A DNA stretch of 34,083 nt from Sphingomonas sp. GM_Shp_1 (GTDB lineage: Bacteria > Pseudomonadota > Alphaproteobacteria > Sphingomonadales > Sphingomonadaceae). The stretch spans positions 1-34,083 of the forward strand of contig NZ_JALNUR010000032.1 in NCBI RefSeq assembly GCF_026540895.1, written 5' to 3'. Below the pieces are notes generated by a model that saw only the letters and a program-made list of their open reading frames with translations, had not been told where the DNA came from and searched no databases. Every line of letters starts with the position of its first letter. Positions within the stretch are counted from its first letter, which is position 1. Position numbers and translations under genes: made by a program. Positions 1 through 8,093 of the stretch are shown piece by piece.

Positions 1-162
1 GATGGCCAGCGCTCCATCAGGCATTTCGACGTAAAACTGGTTGGATTACGGCCCGGCCGCTCTTCGCCGGGGGTGCACGTAAGCGGACGTCTATTCAGGT
101 ACCGGCGGATTGGGAGGGCGTTTGAACTCTAGGGGCGGCGAAGACCGATCCGGCACGTCGAC

Positions 163-918
163 CTATTCTCGATGGGTTGTCCGGTCGGTCGCTTGGACGC
201 GCCGCACACGATCGGCGATCTGTCGCATGCCGACAAATTCAGTCGTTCGTTCCAAAGGAACAGCGAGCGACCTCAGCTCGGTAGAGCCATTGACCACAAG
301 CTGCCGCAATTTAAGCGGAACAGGTCGGCTATCGGCCAATACGAACCACTGAAATCCGCCAATGTTGAACGTATAGGTGTTGTTATCGCCTAGTTTCCGT
401 CTGATCGGCTCGACATAGAACGCGCCGACATCGTAATCGGGGCTTGCGAGCCGATTTACAATGACGGGGAAGGCCTCCGCGGCCGCCCCGAACGAAATGT
501 CGCGTGCGCGATCTGACAATGGGCCGAGCGAAATTTCCGCGAAAGAGGGATCGGTCGACAACGAGGCACGCCAGATCACCGACGTGGCGAATGCGACGAG
601 CTTGTCGCAATCGACCCCTGGTATTGATCCGACCTGACCGATGGCCGCCGGTGGCAGCACCGACCGCGAGAAAGAGAGGGCAAAATCATCGAGCTTGCCC
701 AGGATCCGATCGCAGTCGCCGCAAAGGATGGTCTTGTCGAATTTTCCGAGCTGGTAACGGGCGCGATGCGCGCCATCGTTCGAAAGCCCGACGTTATAGC
801 CGCCCGGGCGATGCATCCCCCGAGCGAAGCCCGCCGGCATAATGTGCGCTTTGATCAGCGCCTCGGAGCTACATCCCGGCCCGTTGCACTGTGGCGGCGT
901 CAGCTGCGCCCTGATCAT
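163..918 (-). CDS. HNH-like treble-clef zinc protein paired with a KAP NTPase
   Basis: A 251-residue protein I do not recognise by name. Near the N-terminus it has C11-x4-C16, then K-A-H-I-M-P with H25, then C66-x2-C69 followed by D70. This spacing resembles the zinc-binding treble clef of HNH/McrA-like nucleases, whose usual sequence is two Cys, an 'xHIxP' histidine and CxxC. I do not see a complete HNH catalytic set, so nuclease activity is inference; it could be only a zinc-binding adaptor. The rest, about residues 80-251, has no motif I know. Its ATG overlaps the stop of the upstream KAP NTPase by 4 nt (ATGA, 915-918), so the two are almost certainly translationally coupled and functional partners. 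No signal peptide or membrane segment is visible, so it should be cytoplasmic. It is the last gene of the island on this side. Confidence 0.7.
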   Translation of the reverse strand: MIRAQLTPPQCNGPGCSSEALIKAHIMPAGFARGMHRPGGYNVGLSNDGAHRARYQLGKFDKTILCGDCDRILGKLDDFALSFSRSVLPPAAIGQVGSIPGVDCDKLVAFATSVIWRASLSTDPSFAEISLGPLSDRARDISFGAAAEAFPVIVNRLASPDYDVGAFYVEPIRRKLGDNNTYTFNIGGFQWFVLADSRPVPLKLRQLVVNGSTELRSLAVPLERTTEFVGMRQIADRVRRVQATDRTTHRE

Positions 919-3170
919 TCGGAACGACCGTCCGATGCGGCGTTTAGGGAGGCTTTCCGGCGGAGAAGCCCTATTCCCTCGTGCAACGCCTTAATGCGGG
1001 CTCGTTCGCTGTCGTTTAAGTCCGCCTCGTTGCCAAAGCGAATGCATCCCTCCTCGATGGCGTCGATATCGTAGAAGTCGGTGTCAGGGTCGCGATAGAC
1101 ACCAAATCGCGTGCCGTTCTCATCGGTGGACGTCCCGAGAAGGCCTCGCGACAGCGTGGCGAGCGTATGGCCATTGCGCCTTGCTTCGTCGGCGAGCCAG
1201 GCTCTTGCCTCCATCCTACCGCCGAGATGTATCCAAGTACGCGCGACGTCATAATAAGCGGGAAGCGTGGAGAGTTGGTCGGCGACGTGCGCAGCCACGA
1301 TTTTGGGTAATAGCAGAGCTCCTAATCGCGACAGCATCTCGGCGGGGATGTAATGGCGGAGGTTCGATCCCTCGGAGGGAATGACGCCAATCGAGCGAGC
1401 CAGATCCATAAAGAGCGCGGCGAGCGCTCCCACGTCTTCGGACGTCGTGAAGATCGCCTCCAGCGCTGCGGAGGCCCGCTCGGGACCCAGACGCTCGAGC
1501 ACGTCGCCGATCAAAATGTGATGCGCCGACGAAGGTCCAAAGACACCGGCATCGTCATTCGCGCGCATCACCGCGACCGTGCGATCGGCCAAGGCCTCGA
1601 GCAACGCGACGAGCGCGATCGGACCGAACGCGGATATCCGGTGATCGAGCTCTTGAAGATACTCGCCCGCTTGGCTCGCGCCGGCTTCGTCGCGCAGCGC
1701 AAGCGCCTGGTCGATCAACCTGGCATGGCGCTCCCGTGTCGTTTCCGGGCGAGAGGCCTCATCTAGCCACGCCTTCGGCACGGCAAAGGGGGACGGCGAT
1801 AGACTGAAATAGGCTGTGTAGCCGGCAGGCGACGCGATGCCGCGGCGCGCGACGACCGACGACCAAGTCTCCGTGGAATAGCCGCGCCGCCCGCCGAACA
1901 TCTTCACCCGATTGGGAAAAAGGATGCGAAGGATGGGGACGATGTTCGCCTTAGCACCAGCGCTCAGCGTGTCGCCGAGCACGTCGGCGGCAGCCGAAGC
2001 GGCCTTCTCGTCGGTGACGAGGCCGTAGCTCAAGCCCTCGCCGAGCAACGCCTCGCGGTTGTCCCGCACCCAATCGAAGACCGTTCGATCGAACAGTCGC
2101 AGCGCCTCCATGCACAGCACGTCATAAGGGTCAATCTCGTCCTTCAGCGCCGCCCAGGCAAAATGCATCGCGTTGCACAGCCGGACCACGTCGCGGGGGT
2201 GGCGCAGCCAGCGCTGCAGGCCCGCCTGCATGATCTCCATCCATCGGATGCCCGTGGGCGTCGGAGACGGGAGGTCGGGCAGACCGCGCTCGAGCATCCG
2301 CATCAGCCCGCTCCGGCTCGGCACCGGCACTTCGATCTCGTGCTGGACGATCTTCTCGGCGTAACCAGACCGTGCACCGTCGGAGGGCGCGAACGAGCCG
2401 AGCGCTGACCAAACGATCTGCCGGTCGTAGGAAAGGAGATAGGTCACGTTGGGCAGGCGACCGACCGTCTTGACCATCTGCATCAGCGAACGGATCTCCT
2501 CGTTGGTCAGCCGATCGATATCGTCGATGAAGACGATGAAGCGTCGGTCCGCGACCTTCAGTCGCTCTACGAGTTGCCAGTACGTTTTCTGGAGCGAGGG
2601 CTCGGACAGCCATTTTTCTGCGGCTTTCTTCAGCGCCACCTTGCCGACTGCCGCGCCTGCCTTGGACGCGGCGCCGCCAGTATGGTCGATGATCCAGCCG
2701 ACACTGGCTGCCGCATCGGCGATCTTGTCCGCACCCGCGTCGATGGCCCCTTTGGCCATGCGGCGGATCGCGGCACGTTTGTCGGCGGCATCGCCGATCT
2801 TCTCGGACAGGACCTTGAAATAGGCTGCGGCAAGGTCCTGATGCCCCGAGACGATCCAAGGATCGAAGGCGAGCCATTGCAGGTTCGCGACATCGTCCTG
2901 CTCTTCATCCCGCCATCGCTCCAGATAGGCGCGAACGAAATTGAGGACGGTGGACTTGCCTGAACCCCATTCACCGTGGAGCCCAAGGACGTAGCCGGAC
3001 GGTGCTCGTTGCTCGACAAGGGCCTTCGCGACCCTGTGCGCGAAGCTGGCGAAACCCAGAGTGTCGTCGTGCCAGGGGTCCGCCTTGGGTGCATCGTCAG
3101 AAAATTGATGGGGCAGGTCAGCCATTTCCACCATGTGGGGGTCTGTGCGCCGGAGCGCCAATGCGCTCAT
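915..3170 (-). CDS. KAP family P-loop NTPase
   Basis: A 751-residue STAND-like ATPase of the KAP family. Walker A is G-E-W-G-S-G-K-S at about residues 66-73, and Walker B is F-I-V-F-I-D-D-I-D-R at about 211-220, followed by the 'LTNEEI..LM' helix and 'NVTYLLSYDR' typical of KAP proteins. Many KAP proteins carry transmembrane helices between Walker A and B; here that stretch (about 140-185) is rich in Ala and Gly but not convincingly hydrophobic, so this member may be soluble. The long C-terminal half, about residues 400-751, has no recognised domain and may act as sensor. KAP NTPases recur in phage-defence loci (QatA is one example), and the coupled HNH-like gene suggests a sensor/ATPase plus effector arrangement. 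Start 3170 is the first ATG; Met13 and Met16 are possible alternatives. It lies 18 bp from the divergent SDR pseudogene, so its promoter must overlap that remnant or be read through from the TIR-like gene. Confidence 0.85.
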   Translation of the reverse strand: MSALALRRTDPHMVEMADLPHQFSDDAPKADPWHDDTLGFASFAHRVAKALVEQRAPSGYVLGLHGEWGSGKSTVLNFVRAYLERWRDEEQDDVANLQWLAFDPWIVSGHQDLAAAYFKVLSEKIGDAADKRAAIRRMAKGAIDAGADKIADAAASVGWIIDHTGGAASKAGAAVGKVALKKAAEKWLSEPSLQKTYWQLVERLKVADRRFIVFIDDIDRLTNEEIRSLMQMVKTVGRLPNVTYLLSYDRQIVWSALGSFAPSDGARSGYAEKIVQHEIEVPVPSRSGLMRMLERGLPDLPSPTPTGIRWMEIMQAGLQRWLRHPRDVVRLCNAMHFAWAALKDEIDPYDVLCMEALRLFDRTVFDWVRDNREALLGEGLSYGLVTDEKAASAAADVLGDTLSAGAKANIVPILRILFPNRVKMFGGRRGYSTETWSSVVARRGIASPAGYTAYFSLSPSPFAVPKAWLDEASRPETTRERHARLIDQALALRDEAGASQAGEYLQELDHRISAFGPIALVALLEALADRTVAVMRANDDAGVFGPSSAHHILIGDVLERLGPERASAALEAIFTTSEDVGALAALFMDLARSIGVIPSEGSNLRHYIPAEMLSRLGALLLPKIVAAHVADQLSTLPAYYDVARTWIHLGGRMEARAWLADEARRNGHTLATLSRGLLGTSTDENGTRFGVYRDPDTDFYDIDAIEEGCIRFGNEADLNDSERARIKALHEGIGLLRRKASLNAASDGRSE

Positions 3171-3188
3171 CTACCCTGAAAGGCCATC

Positions 3189-3505
3189 ATGGCAGAATAT
3201 ATCGACCAGGTCGTACTTATCACCGGCGCGTCCAGCGGGATCGGCGAAGCAACTGCGCGCGAACTGGCTGCGACCGGCGCCCGGCTGTTCAACGGCGCGC
3301 GTCGCGGACAACGCCAGAAGGTACTGGCGGAGGAACTGGGCGAGACCGTTGCCTGGTGCGAACTAGGCGTCAATGACGGCGCCGATTTTGACGCGTTCGT
3401 GGACGTGCCGGCGTGCTAGTCAACAATGCGGGTGTGATGCCGCTCTCGCCACTCACTGTGCTGAAGCCGGACGAATGGAAGCGAATGGTCGACGTCACTA
3501 CACAT
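3189..3505 (+). pseudogene. Truncated, frameshifted short-chain dehydrogenase (SDR) remnant
   Basis: The first frame (from 3189) encodes an SDR N-terminus with the T-G-A-S-S-G-I-G cofactor loop and reads on to 'FDAFVDVPAC' before a stop at 3417. The next SDR block, V-L-V-N-N-A-G-V-M-P-L-S-P, is in another frame from about 3411, so roughly 30 bp that should encode the segment before the NNAG motif are missing and the frame is shifted. Similarity continues through K-P-D-E-W-K-R-M-V-D-V to about 3499 and then stops abruptly. The catalytic S-x(n)-Y-x3-K part is absent. The lost 3' part and the immediate abutment of the TIR-like gene's stop codon (3509) point to a DNA junction here. A GAAAGG ribosome binding site before 3189 survives. 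It is not a functional enzyme. Confidence 0.85.
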
Positions 3506-3508
3506 CGT

Positions 3509-4831
3509 TCAACCTTCGTCGGTGCGGGACAACGTCACGGCGGCGGCACGTTCGAAATCCTCCATGTTCGCGGCGATGGGCAGACCGTAAGCGTCCACCA
3601 GCGCGTTCCAAAACCTGTGCAGTAAGTCATTGCGCCGCGCCGCCGTCCAATCCGTCGCTTTGCCTCGCACTGATACTCGATCCGAAAGTGCTGGCGTGCG
3701 CCCACGATAGTCACGTCTCGGGAAGCCCGCAGAAAGCAGTCCCGTCGCACCAAGCTCCACCTCGATAGCGCCATCGCGGGAATATGAGCGGATTGCGGCC
3801 AAGGCTGACCTGAAAAACAGCGCCAGGTAGGGGAATGGCACCTGCGAAGCGAAATAGCGGCCGGCGTCATCGTCACCGCCGAAACTCGTCGTGTCGACAC
3901 CCCAGATCTCGCCATTGTCGGCGAACCACTGGGTTATCCCGCCAGCAAGATACCTGCCGTCATCGAGCGTTCTGATACCGCTGGCGGCGAAGGCACCTTC
4001 GCCATCGACCCCCGAACTTCCGTAGGTGCCATGCATCGCGAGCCGCACGTTATGGCGGCCCATCCGCTCGTCCAGTTCCTGCTTCGACGGCGGCGTCCAT
4101 CGCTCCGGCGCGAGTCGGACGTACAGGCGGGGTCCAGGCGGCAGGATCGCGATCTTGCGCTCGTCGTGGATCAGAGACTCGTTAAAGACGACGCCGCTGT
4201 CCGCGCCAACCCACACCGCCGGATCAGTGGCACTGCCCTCGCGAGCAAGCGCGGAAGGCCGCGGGGGGGACTCGCTTGCCACCTGCAATAAGATCGGTCG
4301 GATGAATTCCGCCAATCGACCGGCGAGTTCGGCCCTGACAGCCTGACGTTGTGAACCCGTCGCACCGTCCGGAAGATTGTAGAGGACGGGTCCCCTCCGG
4401 TGGCGCCAGTCGAATGGCAGTGCTTCGGGTCCGGGATAGCGCGTGCTGTTCGCGACTAGGATAATCCGGCTCTGCCCGATCGCCCGATCGGCATAACCGA
4501 GCTCCGACATGACATTGGGATTCTGCAGAAACTTGACGGATGGCAGTTCCTCGGCCGCCCGCCCAGGACGATTCTCCGCGGGCACCGTTCTACCGACGGG
4601 TGTGACGTCGGCGACGAACACCGCCGCCTCCGCGATCTTAGCCAAGATCGAGGCGATGATGTCGGGGGTTCCGATTAAGCCTGCCGTATCATGGTCGACC
4701 TGCGGACGGTCTGACTCGTCAACCTCGTCAGCTTGAGCGATGTGATCACAGGCGTCGCGCAGCGCATCGCGCACCAAGTATTGGTGGAGCCGCGGATCGA
4801 GATCGGCCTGCCATGACCAGAAAACTTTCAT
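3509..4831 (-). CDS. TIR-like 'SWQ' effector candidate of a defence island
   Basis: The protein has 440 residues from the ATG at 4831, which has a GGAGAGG ribosome binding site 8 nt upstream; a longer reading from 4909 lacks such support. It opens with M-K-V-F-W-S-W-Q-A-D, the 'F-x-SWQ-x-D' start I associate with a family common in defence islands. It continues with 'DHDTAGLIGTPDI', a hydrophobic strand A-V-F-V-A-D-V-T-P and N-P-N-V-M-S-E-L-G-Y-A. The last motif resembles the (R/N)xNVxxELGY segment of TIR-like domains, where the Glu is catalytic in NAD-cleaving members. So residues 1 to about 190 are probably a TIR-like fold; NADase activity is inference. The C-terminal 250 residues have no domain I recognise and could be the sensing part. 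It lies on the same strand as the ABC-3C genes, 318 bp downstream, and may be co-transcribed. Confidence 0.65.
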   Translation of the reverse strand: MKVFWSWQADLDPRLHQYLVRDALRDACDHIAQADEVDESDRPQVDHDTAGLIGTPDIIASILAKIAEAAVFVADVTPVGRTVPAENRPGRAAEELPSVKFLQNPNVMSELGYADRAIGQSRIILVANSTRYPGPEALPFDWRHRRGPVLYNLPDGATGSQRQAVRAELAGRLAEFIRPILLQVASESPPRPSALAREGSATDPAVWVGADSGVVFNESLIHDERKIAILPPGPRLYVRLAPERWTPPSKQELDERMGRHNVRLAMHGTYGSSGVDGEGAFAASGIRTLDDGRYLAGGITQWFADNGEIWGVDTTSFGGDDDAGRYFASQVPFPYLALFFRSALAAIRSYSRDGAIEVELGATGLLSAGFPRRDYRGRTPALSDRVSVRGKATDWTAARRNDLLHRFWNALVDAYGLPIAANMEDFERAAAVTLSRTDEG

Positions 4832-5149
4832 TCTCGTAACCTCTCCGGCCGCGTCCAATCCACCGGCATTCGGCTTCAAGCGCGTGCCACTCTCGAACCG
4901 CATTGCCACCTAAAACACTAGATAATATCGCGCGTCTTAGAAGTGGCAGGCCGCTTCATCTTGTTCCGTCATCATGCCTTCCTAGTGACAGCGTCTCAGC
5001 GCTGCGAGGCGAATTTGACGCAACTCTCAATCTTCGCGAATGCCGCGACAAGCCATTCGGCGTATGGCTCCACCCAAGCCATACGCCGGTTGGGGTCCGC
5101 GGTTCGCGCCGGACGTGCCTTCCACGCCCATGCTCTTCATGGGCCAGCC
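4832..5149. other. Gene-free gap between TIR-like gene and ABC-3C ATPase
   Basis: There is no convincing coding sequence here. The gap holds a perfect 12-bp inverted repeat (5058-5088, listed separately) and the ribosome binding site of the TIR-like gene at its left end. It is probably the 3' end of the ABC-3C transcript plus the promoter or leader of the TIR-like gene. No clear sigma-70 promoter stands out by eye. Confidence 0.5.
5058..5088. terminator. Perfect 12-bp stem hairpin after the ABC-3C operon
   Basis: CGGCGTATGGCT (5058-5069) and AGCCATACGCCG (5077-5088) are perfect reverse complements separated by a 7-nt loop. It lies 62 bp beyond the ABC-3C ATPase stop and 227 bp before the TIR-like start. 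There is no T-run on either side, so it is not a textbook intrinsic terminator. It could be a rho-assisted terminator, an mRNA 3'-end stabiliser, an attenuator, or a protein-binding palindrome. Confidence 0.5.
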
Positions 5150-6916
5150 CTAGTCGAATCTGAAGCCGAACAATCCGCCTTTCTCGCCATCGTCCGATAA
5201 ACGCGTGGACAGCACATGCGCTTGCTTGTTGAGCCCGGCGGGCAGCGGCAGGCGATCGAAGATGTCCGAGTTTATCGTGACCAGGTACTGGCCGCCGATC
5301 CGATCAGCGGTCGCCTTTCCGAGTTGCAGCGCCTTCGACACCTGACGCTCGTCAACGCCGTCAAAGAGATGGCTGTCGTGGATCAGGAAGTGCGGACCCC
5401 GCTTGGTGTCGGCAGTGAGCGACAGCAGCGCGAGGTCCAGGCAGAAGATCTCGATCTGAGAAATTCCTCCGCCTCGGTCTCCCTGGATCGAGATTTCGAA
5501 CTCGGGACCAGTATCTTCCGCGGCAACGACGAATCCGCCAGTCCGATCGCTGTATAGCTGTTCGATCGCACCGCCGATGAAGAGGATCGCCTTGTCCAAC
5601 TGCGCCTGGCGGGCCTGATGGTCGTCCTGCAGACGCCGCTTCAGATTGATGCGATCGCCTTCCAACTCCGTCTTCTCGCCCTCAAGAACCTCGGCCGCCT
5701 TGAAGCGTTCTCGTAACGCCGACGCCTCGACCGCCAGTTTCGCGAGCTGTTCCTGCAGTGCGGTGAAGTCCTCGAACGCGCCGCTGCCTTCCAAAAACCG
5801 GAGAATCTCACTTCGTTCACCGTCAAGCACCACCGAGCGCGCTTCGCCGTTGGACAGTTGCGACCTCGTGCTGTCGATCTGCTCCTCGAGACGCTTCCGT
5901 CGGTTCGCCACCACTGACTCGTGGAACGCTTTCACCTCTTCGAAGCGCCGTACCGCCACGGTTGGAAGTTCGATGCCGACGGCCCTGTATAGCCGATCGA
6001 CATCCGTAGTCGCGGGTGGCTGCTCATCCCTATAGTTGGCTTCGAGGTGATCCAGCGTCTGCTTGAGGATCACGGCGTTACGCTCGATCGCGAGCATTTC
6101 CCCACGGATCGCGGACGCACGATCCGACATCTCCCGGTAAGTGTCGACAACCCGGAATGCCGCAAGGTCCGCTCGTAGCTTCTCGACGTTTGCTTCCGCC
6201 AGGACAACCCTCGGACGGAGTTCCGCGACGGTGCCAATGATGTCTCCGACGACTCCGCCTTCGGCTGCCTTCTTCAGTTCCTTGAGTTGATTCTCGCGCT
6301 GCCGCACCTTCTCGATCTCGAACGGGATCGTCCAATCGAGGCCGAGGAGATACGAGAGATTCACCTGGCTGTCCCACGTGGCTTGCTTCTCGGCGTGCTT
6401 GTCCGGACGCATGAAGCCGCCGCGGCGGCGGACGAAGTAGGCGATCATCGACCGATAGGTGGGCGTGTAGGATTGCTCAAACGACGTCCCCTTCGTCGGA
6501 AACGGAAGCGCGAAAAGCCGGTGGCCGAGGAACTCCTTCCAAACCTCGTTCGACACGAAATGACGGCTGGTTTTCTTGTCCAGTCTGGGCGTCAACCCGA
6601 AAGACGCCGCCTTATCCTCATCGACCAGTATCTTCGACGGCTCCTCTCCGGATCGCCCAACCCTGATCTGGACACCGTCGAACTCGAAGACTCCGAAGAA
6701 CGTGTAGGCCTTGAGTGCGTCATGACAGGCGACCGCGCTGGAGGCCTTTCCTCCCAGTAGGAAATTGATGACATCCACCAGACTAGACTTGCCGGCGCTG
6801 TTTCGCGTCTGCTTCTCGCCCGAAGAGGGCGACTTGTCGGCCAGTAGGACGTTCAGCCCGGCCTTGAGCCGGACTGGCTTGAAGCTAGGCAGGTCGCTTT
6901 CAATCGAGACGATCAC
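5150..6916 (-). CDS. ABC-3C system ATPase (DUF2326 family)
   Basis: A 588-residue SMC/Rad50-like ABC ATPase. The P-loop is at the N-terminus (N-S-A-G-K-S-S, about residues 39-45) after 'LKAGLNVLLADKSPSSGEK', followed by 'VINFLLGG', as in DUF2326 proteins. The middle, about 200-440, is charged and likely coiled coil. The C-terminal domain ends with 'HFLIHDSHLFDGVDERQ', the DUF2326 Walker B/D-loop-like segment. In ABC-three-component systems this ATPase works with a small middle component and a third protein carrying an effector domain, and such systems are predicted anti-phage or anti-plasmid modules. Both partners are directly upstream. The start is a GTG at 6916 that overlaps the middle component's stop by 4 nt (GTGA). 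Confidence 0.9.
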   Translation of the reverse strand: MIVSIESDLPSFKPVRLKAGLNVLLADKSPSSGEKQTRNSAGKSSLVDVINFLLGGKASSAVACHDALKAYTFFGVFEFDGVQIRVGRSGEEPSKILVDEDKAASFGLTPRLDKKTSRHFVSNEVWKEFLGHRLFALPFPTKGTSFEQSYTPTYRSMIAYFVRRRGGFMRPDKHAEKQATWDSQVNLSYLLGLDWTIPFEIEKVRQRENQLKELKKAAEGGVVGDIIGTVAELRPRVVLAEANVEKLRADLAAFRVVDTYREMSDRASAIRGEMLAIERNAVILKQTLDHLEANYRDEQPPATTDVDRLYRAVGIELPTVAVRRFEEVKAFHESVVANRRKRLEEQIDSTRSQLSNGEARSVVLDGERSEILRFLEGSGAFEDFTALQEQLAKLAVEASALRERFKAAEVLEGEKTELEGDRINLKRRLQDDHQARQAQLDKAILFIGGAIEQLYSDRTGGFVVAAEDTGPEFEISIQGDRGGGISQIEIFCLDLALLSLTADTKRGPHFLIHDSHLFDGVDERQVSKALQLGKATADRIGGQYLVTINSDIFDRLPLPAGLNKQAHVLSTRLSDDGEKGGLFGFRFD

Positions 6917-7164
6917 CGGCGGTCCCCGGTCCGCTCTACCAATCCCTGAGACAGCTCGACCGCGAAGATCGAATAAAGGAACGTCAGCGCTAGGACGAAC
7001 CAGTCGTATGGCAGCGGGGCGCCTTGTCCGGTCGCGCGGCGTGCAGCTAAGACCCGCTCCCAGATCTCCGATACCGCGCGCGGTTCCTCAAGCTGGGCAA
7101 GTATTTCACCCCCGATCGCAGTGAGGGAGCGGCTCTCAGGTATGTGCTTCGAGGGAAGGATCAT
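6913..7164 (-). CDS. ABC-3C system middle component 6 (MC6)
   Basis: The protein has 83 residues from the ATG at 7164, which overlaps the upstream gene's stop (ATGA, 7161-7164). A longer reading from 7203 would add 13 basic residues inside the upstream gene and is less likely. The sequence starts M-I-L-P-S-K-H-I-P and ends with 'PYDWFVLALTFLYSIFAVEL', matching the small ABC-3C middle component 6 family as I know it. The family links the ATPase to the effector-bearing protein; the fold is probably winged-helix-like. Its position between the other two components is the standard ABC-3C order. Confidence 0.85.
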   Translation of the reverse strand: MILPSKHIPESRSLTAIGGEILAQLEEPRAVSEIWERVLAARRATGQGAPLPYDWFVLALTFLYSIFAVELSQGLVERTGDRR

Positions 7165-8093
7165 GCCCCGACCTTGTCCGCGTGATCCTCGAAGATCTCG
7201 CAAGCGTCGAAGAGATAGGCCAACAGTGCCTGCGCGGCGACCTGCCTGACGGTGGTCACCGAGCCCATTCCGGTCGTCTGCTCGTAAAGGGCATCCATGA
7301 TCTGTCCAGGTGTGAGCGCCTCCTGCTTGAGCGCCAGATATCGGCTGGAGAACGCCTGTGCGATCCGGGCGCCCAACTCGACGTCCGAGTTCTGCTCGAA
7401 ATATTGCTGGACGTATGGCCCGTTGGTCGATGCCAAGGTGAGCAACTGGACCCAGTGGCCTGGAAGCTGATTGAAGGCGAGCTTATCCGACGGCACTGGC
7501 TTGATGGAGCCGTTCAGGACGGTCCCGGAAGATATCGAAGCCATCAGCGAGTCCGTCAGAAGCCTGACCTCCTCGAGCTTTAGGTTCTGGCTATCCTCAG
7601 CCGTCGCGGCGGGTCCGAGGAGGTTGAAGAGTTCAGTCTCACTGAGCGCCTCGACAATCGTCCAGAGGCTCGCCGGCCCGAAGACGCCAACTACGTGAGC
7701 GCCGGCCTGCTTGAGCTCCTCGATCTTCTGGACTGCCTCGATGGGCAACCCACTGACGAGGTTGTGGGCGAAGTGCCACTCCTTCATGATCGTCCCGAGA
7801 TGGCCGCCCGAAAGCTGGTAGTCGTCGCCGATCTTCTTAACGATCGTCGCTACCTTCGGGGCGGCGTCCTCCAGCTTCCCGTAGCACTGGAAAACCTGGC
7901 CACCGGTTCCTCTGTAGCCGTCGCAGCCCTTGTCTCCGAGCGAGCCGAAGGGCCTGACCCTGATGAAGTCGCTGCCGTATCGGGCTTCCAAGATCGCAGA
8001 GAAGAAATCTTGGAACGCGACGCCGTAGGCGTTCCGGACCCTGAGGTCGAACGTCACCCGATACTGCCATCGCTGGATCGGCTGCATTGCCAT
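7161..8093 (-). CDS. ABC-3C effector component with restriction-nuclease-like N-terminus
   Basis: The protein has 310 residues from the ATG at 8093 (M-A-M-Q-P). A GTG at 8120 is also open, but its AGGAGG is only 2 nt away, while the ATG has AGGAGG about 14 nt upstream; neither spacing is ideal. The N-terminal 80 residues contain 'EARYG', then G-D-K-G-C-D-G-Y (D58) and V-F-Q-C-Y-G-K (Q69, K73). This is the D-(x)n-QxxxK arrangement of PD-(D/E)XK/Mrr-like nucleases, so DNA cleavage is the likely effector activity. The middle and C-terminal part, about 90-310, lacks a motif I can name and should hold the ABC-3C C-terminal domain that docks on the middle component. It is first in the operon, which fits the usual ABC-3C gene order. 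Confidence 0.8.
   Translation of the reverse strand: MAMQPIQRWQYRVTFDLRVRNAYGVAFQDFFSAILEARYGSDFIRVRPFGSLGDKGCDGYRGTGGQVFQCYGKLEDAAPKVATIVKKIGDDYQLSGGHLGTIMKEWHFAHNLVSGLPIEAVQKIEELKQAGAHVVGVFGPASLWTIVEALSETELFNLLGPAATAEDSQNLKLEEVRLLTDSLMASISSGTVLNGSIKPVPSDKLAFNQLPGHWVQLLTLASTNGPYVQQYFEQNSDVELGARIAQAFSSRYLALKQEALTPGQIMDALYEQTTGMGSVTTVRQVAAQALLAYLFDACEIFEDHADKVGA

Noticed and set aside
1..162. Left edge, with a minus-strand frame reading MPDGALAI off the window
   Set aside because: Only eight codons are visible and there is no ribosome binding site; it could be the start of a GNAT-like gene but cannot be supported.
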